A stretch of 64,000 bases of DNA from Rhodovulum steppense (GTDB lineage Bacteria > Pseudomonadota > Alphaproteobacteria > Rhodobacterales > Rhodobacteraceae): contig NZ_SLVM01000002.1 of assembly GCF_004339675.1 (NCBI RefSeq), positions 166,248-230,247 on the forward strand. The letters are read 5' to 3'. The notes below the pieces were generated by a model. It saw only the letters and a list, made by a program, of their open reading frames with translations. It did no database searches and was not told the origin of the DNA. Shown piece after piece: positions 63,802-64,000 of this stretch (position 1 is its first letter; each line of letters opens with the position of its first letter). The position numbers and the translations under genes are program-made.

Positions 63802-64000
63802 ATGCTTTGGTTCCGATTGTTCCAGCGCGCTGCTGACGGTGATGGATGTGCTGCCGTTCCAATGCGCCATGTGCGTGGTCGGGCTGTTGCACGGGGCGTG
63901 TGCCGGGCAGGGGGGGGCTGGTTTGTCGCCGCGATGTCGGTCTGTGCGGGCGTTACCTGCTGTGAGGTTACGCCGGAGCGTCTGCTTGGGTTTTGCCGGG

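Noticed and set aside
62185..63870. A 561-codon minus-strand frame opposite the glutamate synthase-like gene
   Set aside because: The plus strand has FMN and iron-sulfur motifs of a known family; the minus reading has none.
63802..64000. Gene at the right edge of the window
   Set aside because: The 199 bases after the last stop show no frame, repeat or RNA fold that I can support; any gene would lie mostly outside the window.

Overview
This is a GC-rich, gene-dense bacterial chromosome segment. Gene content and family assignments point to an alphaproteobacterium of the order Rhodobacterales (Rhodobacter/Rhodovulum/Paracoccus-like). The main pointers are an RpoE-ChrR sigma/anti-sigma pair next to a COG2907-DUF1365-transporter-DUF3833-SDR operon, a complete glg operon, DUF1674, DUF3035 and DUF3775 genes, a C-minus type 41-residue L36, and an endonuclease-type MutL. 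No prophage, insertion sequence with transposase, CRISPR array, rRNA operon or integrase is visible. Almost everything is core or house-keeping.

Layout. 1-4774: the 3' part of a hybrid histidine kinase, then yaaA, recQ and yggT on the minus strand. 4910-10040: a thioesterase, a UMF1-type transporter, overlapping mepA and phytase-like genes, the queuosine-precursor transporter yhhQ, an unusual leader-like intergenic region, and arfB. 10196-21845: a six-gene glycogen operon (glgP-B-C-A-X-malQ) with 4-nt overlaps between glgC/glgA, glgA/glgX and glgX/malQ; malQ runs without a stop codon into a DUF2934 gene. 21988-34561: a small secreted protein, DUF1674 (minus), rsmB, a heparinase-like gene, purH, lspA, a lipoprotein, two M16 peptidase homologues (one active, one inactive), mutL, a low-GC orphan, and rmuC.

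34565-41029: the singlet-oxygen/sigma-E locus. rpoE-chrR on the minus strand is divergent from a tightly coupled five-gene operon (FAD protein, DUF1365, transporter, DUF3833, SDR), followed by a DUF3775 gene. 41048-51611: a saccharopine dehydrogenase-like gene (minus), then a Liv-type ABC importer operon bracketed by two acyl-CoA ligase genes. That operon carries a roughly 290-bp lower-GC insertion between 8-bp direct repeats. 51681-53856: PHA synthase, rpmJ and tRNA-Val(GAC), all minus. 53983-63801: an N-formylglutamate amidohydrolase-like gene, dinB, an SPFH-NfeD pair, pyrF, clpB, FAS1 and DUF302 secreted proteins, and a glutamate-synthase-like flavoprotein.

How genes work together. The glg genes make and mobilise glycogen from one likely transcript. 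LspA would process the lipoprotein encoded just downstream. The two M16 proteins probably form a heterodimer. RpoE and ChrR should control themselves and the divergent membrane-lipid operon. The Liv transporter and its flanking ligases look like an import-and-activate module for an organic acid. No complete undescribed system is obvious. The best leads are the 16S-tail-complementary mini-ORF leader upstream of arfB (9417-9585), the insertion at 44606-44903, the foreign-looking patch at the mutL/rmuC junction, and the malQ-DUF2934 stopless junction.
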